Source: JAGOPY01 sp964619555 | GTDB lineage: Bacteria > Bacteroidota > Bacteroidia > Bacteroidales > JAGOPY01 | DNA: 64,000 bases | Assembly (NCBI GenBank): GCA_964619555.1 | Contig: CAZUDV010000006.1 | Location: 62,001-126,000, forward strand | Direction: 5' to 3' | Shown: piece after piece, positions 61,723 to 64,000 of the stretch | Numbering within the stretch: the stretch's first letter is position 1 | Layout: the number at the start of each line of letters is the position of its first letter | Notes under the pieces: generated by a model | What the model was told of the DNA's origin: nothing | What the model saw: the letters and a program-made list of their open reading frames with translations, nothing else | Databases searched by the model: none | Translations under genes and position numbers: made by a program

Positions 61723-62853
61723 ATGGAATTTTCCATCCAAGGGACTGATATTCAATCATATGCTCGTGCTGGCTCACTAAATACTTCACATGGTGAAATA
61801 CCCACCCCTATATTTATGCCGGTGGGTACGGCAGGAACCGTTAAAGCAGTTCATTTCAACGATTTGCGGGAAATTGCAGATGCCCGGATCATACTGGGGA
61901 ACACGTACCATCTTTACCTGAGACCCGGCCTTGATATTCTGGAGAAGGCAGGGGGCTTGCATGCATTCAATGGCTGGGACAGGCCAATCCTGACCGATAG
62001 CGGGGGCTACCAGGTCTATTCCCTCGCCGACAGCAGGAAATTATCCGAGGAAGGTGTAACATTCCAGTCGCACATAGACGGTTCCCGGCATGTATTTACG
62101 CCCGAAAACGTCATTGATATACAGCGATCGATTGGTGGCGATATCATCATGGCTTTCGACGAATGCCCTCCCTATCCCGGCACAAAAGAATATGTGGAGC
62201 AGTCCATGCATCTCACACACAGGTGGCTCGACCGATGTTTCAGGCAAATGGAGGTAACTGAACCGAAATACGGTCATGAGCAGGCTCTCTTTCCCATTGT
62301 GCAGGGAGGTACATTCCGTGATCTGAGGATCATGTCGGCGGAATACATCTCATCCAAAGAAGCTGCGGGCAATGCGATCGGAGGATTATCCGTGGGGGAA
62401 CCTGAAGATGAAATGTACGAAATGACCGAACTGGTGTGCGGAATATTACCTGCCGACAGGCCCAGGTATTTGATGGGAGTCGGCACCCCGGTCAATATTT
62501 TGCACAGTATTGCAGCAGGAATCGACATGTTCGACTGCGTCATGCCGACGCGCAACGGCCGGAATGGCATGATCTTTACCCGGGACGGAATCATCAACAT
62601 CAAGAACGAGAAATGGAAGGATGATTTCTCGGTGCTGGATGACCTGGATATTATGCCACAGGGATCTTCCTGCTCAAAAGCCTTTCTCAGGCACCTCATC
62701 ATTTCTGGTGAAATACTGGGTGCCATGCTGGCAAGCCTTCACAACCTGGCATTTTACCTGTGGCTGGTCAGGCAAGCCAGGGAAAAGATCCTGGCCGGGG
62801 AATTCAGTCCCTGGAAAGACCGTATGGTGAAGCAATTATCACGCAGGCTCTGA
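61723..62853 (+). CDS. tgt: tRNA-guanine transglycosylase, lacking the zinc cysteines
   Basis: A 376-residue enzyme from ATG 61723 that puts the queuosine precursor preQ1 in place of guanine 34 of tRNA. The catalytic region shows TPIFMPVGTAGTVKAV, GNTYHLYLRPG, LTDSGGYQVYSL, IVQGG, GGLSVGEP and DCVMPTRNGRNG. The C-terminal zinc site, normally CxCxxC followed by a histidine, reads DIMPQGSSCSKAFLRHL: the histidine is kept but the three cysteines are absent. I recall similar loss in other Bacteroidetes Tgt but cannot check. The long frame start at 61630 is rejected because it crosses the promoter. Confidence 0.93.
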   Translation: MEFSIQGTDIQSYARAGSLNTSHGEIPTPIFMPVGTAGTVKAVHFNDLREIADARIILGNTYHLYLRPGLDILEKAGGLHAFNGWDRPILTDSGGYQVYSLADSRKLSEEGVTFQSHIDGSRHVFTPENVIDIQRSIGGDIIMAFDECPPYPGTKEYVEQSMHLTHRWLDRCFRQMEVTEPKYGHEQALFPIVQGGTFRDLRIMSAEYISSKEAAGNAIGGLSVGEPEDEMYEMTELVCGILPADRPRYLMGVGTPVNILHSIAAGIDMFDCVMPTRNGRNGMIFTRDGIINIKNEKWKDDFSVLDDLDIMPQGSSCSKAFLRHLIISGEILGAMLASLHNLAFYLWLVRQAREKILAGEFSPWKDRMVKQLSRRL

Positions 62854-62872
62854 CAATTTTTCTACATTTGCG

Positions 62873-62880
62873 GCGTAATT
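62873..62880 (+). promoter_or_regulatory. Bacteroidetes-type -7 box upstream of the LptF/G gene
   Basis: TACATTTG followed by C matches TAnnTTTG(C), 14 bases before TTG 62895. Confidence 0.55.
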
Positions 62881-62894
62881 AGTAAAAACTGCCC

Positions 62895-63971
62895 TTGAAA
62901 ACGGTCGATATCTATATCATCAGGAAATTCCTGGGTACTTTTTTCTATGCCATCTCACTGCTCATCCTCGTAGTCATTATTTTCGACATCTCTGAAAACA
63001 TCGACGAATTCATAGAAAAAAAAGCACCGCTGAATGCCATTATCTTCGATTATTACCTGAATTTCATCCCTTACTTTGTCAATCTGTTCAGTTACCTTTT
63101 CACGTTCATCTCAGTTATTTATTTCACTTCCAGGATGGCGGCAAATACGGAAATTATAGCCATCCTGAGCAGCGGCATCAGTTTCTGGCAATTGCTCCGG
63201 CCCTATTTTATTTCAGCTGTTATCCTGGCTACTATATCCTTCTATCTGGCCAATTTCCTCATTCCATACACCAGCCAGCAAAGGAGGAATTTCACTGACA
63301 GTTATATCGCAAAACTTTCAAAAAATAAAGACGAACACATCCACCTGCAGATCAGCCCCGGAACTTTCATTTATATGGAAAGCTTTAACATGAAAACCAA
63401 TAATGGATACCGGTTTACGGCAGAAAAATATGAAGATACCCGGATGGTTTATAAAATGAATGCCGAACGGATCATCTGGGATAGCTTGTCGGGGCGGTGG
63501 AAAATCGAGAATTTCACCGAGAGGATTATCAAAGATTCCATGGAACTCATCCGGAAAGGCTCCAAACTGGATACGGTCCTGAATCTGAAGCCAAATGAGC
63601 TGTTTATCAAAAAGGAATATTATGAGGAAATGACTTTTTCGGTTTTAAATGATTTTATACGGCAGGAAGAATTAAAGGGTGCCCCGGATGTGGTATTTTA
63701 CAAGATGGAAAAGCATAATCGCCTGGCGTCCCCGTTTGCCACACTCGTCATGACACTTATAGGGGTGTCCTTATCCAGCCGCAAGATTCGGGGAGGGATC
63801 GGGATGCACCTGGGATTAGGCATATTATTGACCTTTACATACATATTATTCATGCGGGTAACAACGGTTTTCGCCACCTACGGCAACCTTCCTCCCCCGA
63901 TAGCTGCCTGGGTTCCCAATATCGTTTTTTTCTTCATCGGCCTGTACCTTCTTAAAAAGGCCCCTAAATAA
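62895..63971 (+). CDS. LptF/LptG family lipopolysaccharide export permease
   Basis: A 358-residue protein of the YjgP/YjgQ family. It begins VDIYIIRKFLGTFFYAIS from a TTG start at 62895, the normal family start, and has six membrane helices: three N-terminal, three C-terminal after a periplasmic beta-jellyroll (about 125-265). The motif TSRMAANTEIIAILSSGISFWQL is typical. LptF and LptG with LptB move lipopolysaccharide out of the inner membrane. Which paralogue this is cannot be told without comparison. It ends 29 bases before the window end. Confidence 0.92.
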   Translation: MKTVDIYIIRKFLGTFFYAISLLILVVIIFDISENIDEFIEKKAPLNAIIFDYYLNFIPYFVNLFSYLFTFISVIYFTSRMAANTEIIAILSSGISFWQLLRPYFISAVILATISFYLANFLIPYTSQQRRNFTDSYIAKLSKNKDEHIHLQISPGTFIYMESFNMKTNNGYRFTAEKYEDTRMVYKMNAERIIWDSLSGRWKIENFTERIIKDSMELIRKGSKLDTVLNLKPNELFIKKEYYEEMTFSVLNDFIRQEELKGAPDVVFYKMEKHNRLASPFATLVMTLIGVSLSSRKIRGGIGMHLGLGILLTFTYILFMRVTTVFATYGNLPPPIAAWVPNIVFFFIGLYLLKKAPK

Positions 63972-64000
63972 AATCCAGCACCCCTATTCCAATCGGTTTC

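Noticed and set aside
1..64000. tRNA, rRNA, riboswitch, prophage or insertion sequence
   Set aside because: I looked through all gaps of more than 70 bases and found no cloverleaf with a T-loop, no known riboswitch core, no transposase or integrase, and no terminal inverted repeats around any gene block. A tRNAscan or Infernal run would be decisive.

Overview
This 64 kb window looks like chromosomal DNA from an aerobic member of the Bacteroidetes (Bacteroidota), probably an uncultured Bacteroidales-like lineage. The evidence is a SecDF fusion, several proteins with type IX secretion (T9SS) C-terminal tails, a CcoN-CcoO fusion, a CcsB-CcsA fusion, alternative complex III (ACIII), a DUF4492-cydA pair, and many copies of the Bacteroidetes -7 promoter element TAnnTTTG ahead of transcription units. 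I saw no prophage, insertion sequence, CRISPR array, rRNA or tRNA. Coding density is high and no gap exceeds about 200 bases.

Layout. 1-12.9 kb is housekeeping: the 3' part of secDF, tatA, an OmpA-type envelope lipoprotein-like protein with an unusual protease-like tail, purM, prfA, pyrF, ilvE (convergent), htpG, lemA and two TPM-domain genes. 13.1-44.3 kb is a respiratory block of about 31 kb. It runs ACIII actABCDEF; ccsBA for cytochrome c maturation; copper ATPase ccoI; ccoS-ccoNO-ccoQ-ccoP-ccoG-ccoH and a SafE-like membrane protein for the cbb3 oxidase; a lipoprotein cytochrome c; a DUF4920 lipoprotein; an acyl-CoA synthetase; sco-coxA-coxC-coxD-coxB-cyoE for a caa3 oxidase; and a DUF4492 gene with cydA, cydB and a 46-residue membrane ORF for cytochrome bd. 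44.3-52.1 kb holds three T9SS cargo genes with rsmE and a SpoT-like HD hydrolase gene between them. 52.1-64 kb is mixed: DUF1697, a redoxin-GH29 fucosidase-F5/8C fusion, an AbgT transporter, a DUF1801 protein, hutU with a coiled-coil lipoprotein gene, an ECF sigma factor with a glycosyltransferase, tgt and an LptF/G permease.

How the genes work together. Quinol can be oxidised by ACIII, which would pass electrons to small c-type cytochromes and on to the caa3 oxidase (A2-type CoxA) or the high-affinity cbb3 oxidase. Cytochrome bd would oxidise quinol directly. CcsBA attaches heme to the 11 CxxCH sites I count in the window. CcoI, Sco and perhaps the SafE-like and DUF4920 proteins would handle copper. 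CyoE makes heme O, but no heme A synthase is in the window. TatA fits with the Tat signal on ActB.

The most unusual items are the redoxin-fucosidase fusion, the degenerate retropepsin-like tail on the OmpA protein, the unlisted 46-aa ORF after cydB, a six-heme ActA with a fused N-terminal cytochrome c domain, a palindrome lying on the sco promoter, and several intergenic arrays that all repeat with a 7-bp period. All functional calls come from reading motifs by eye. No database search was run.
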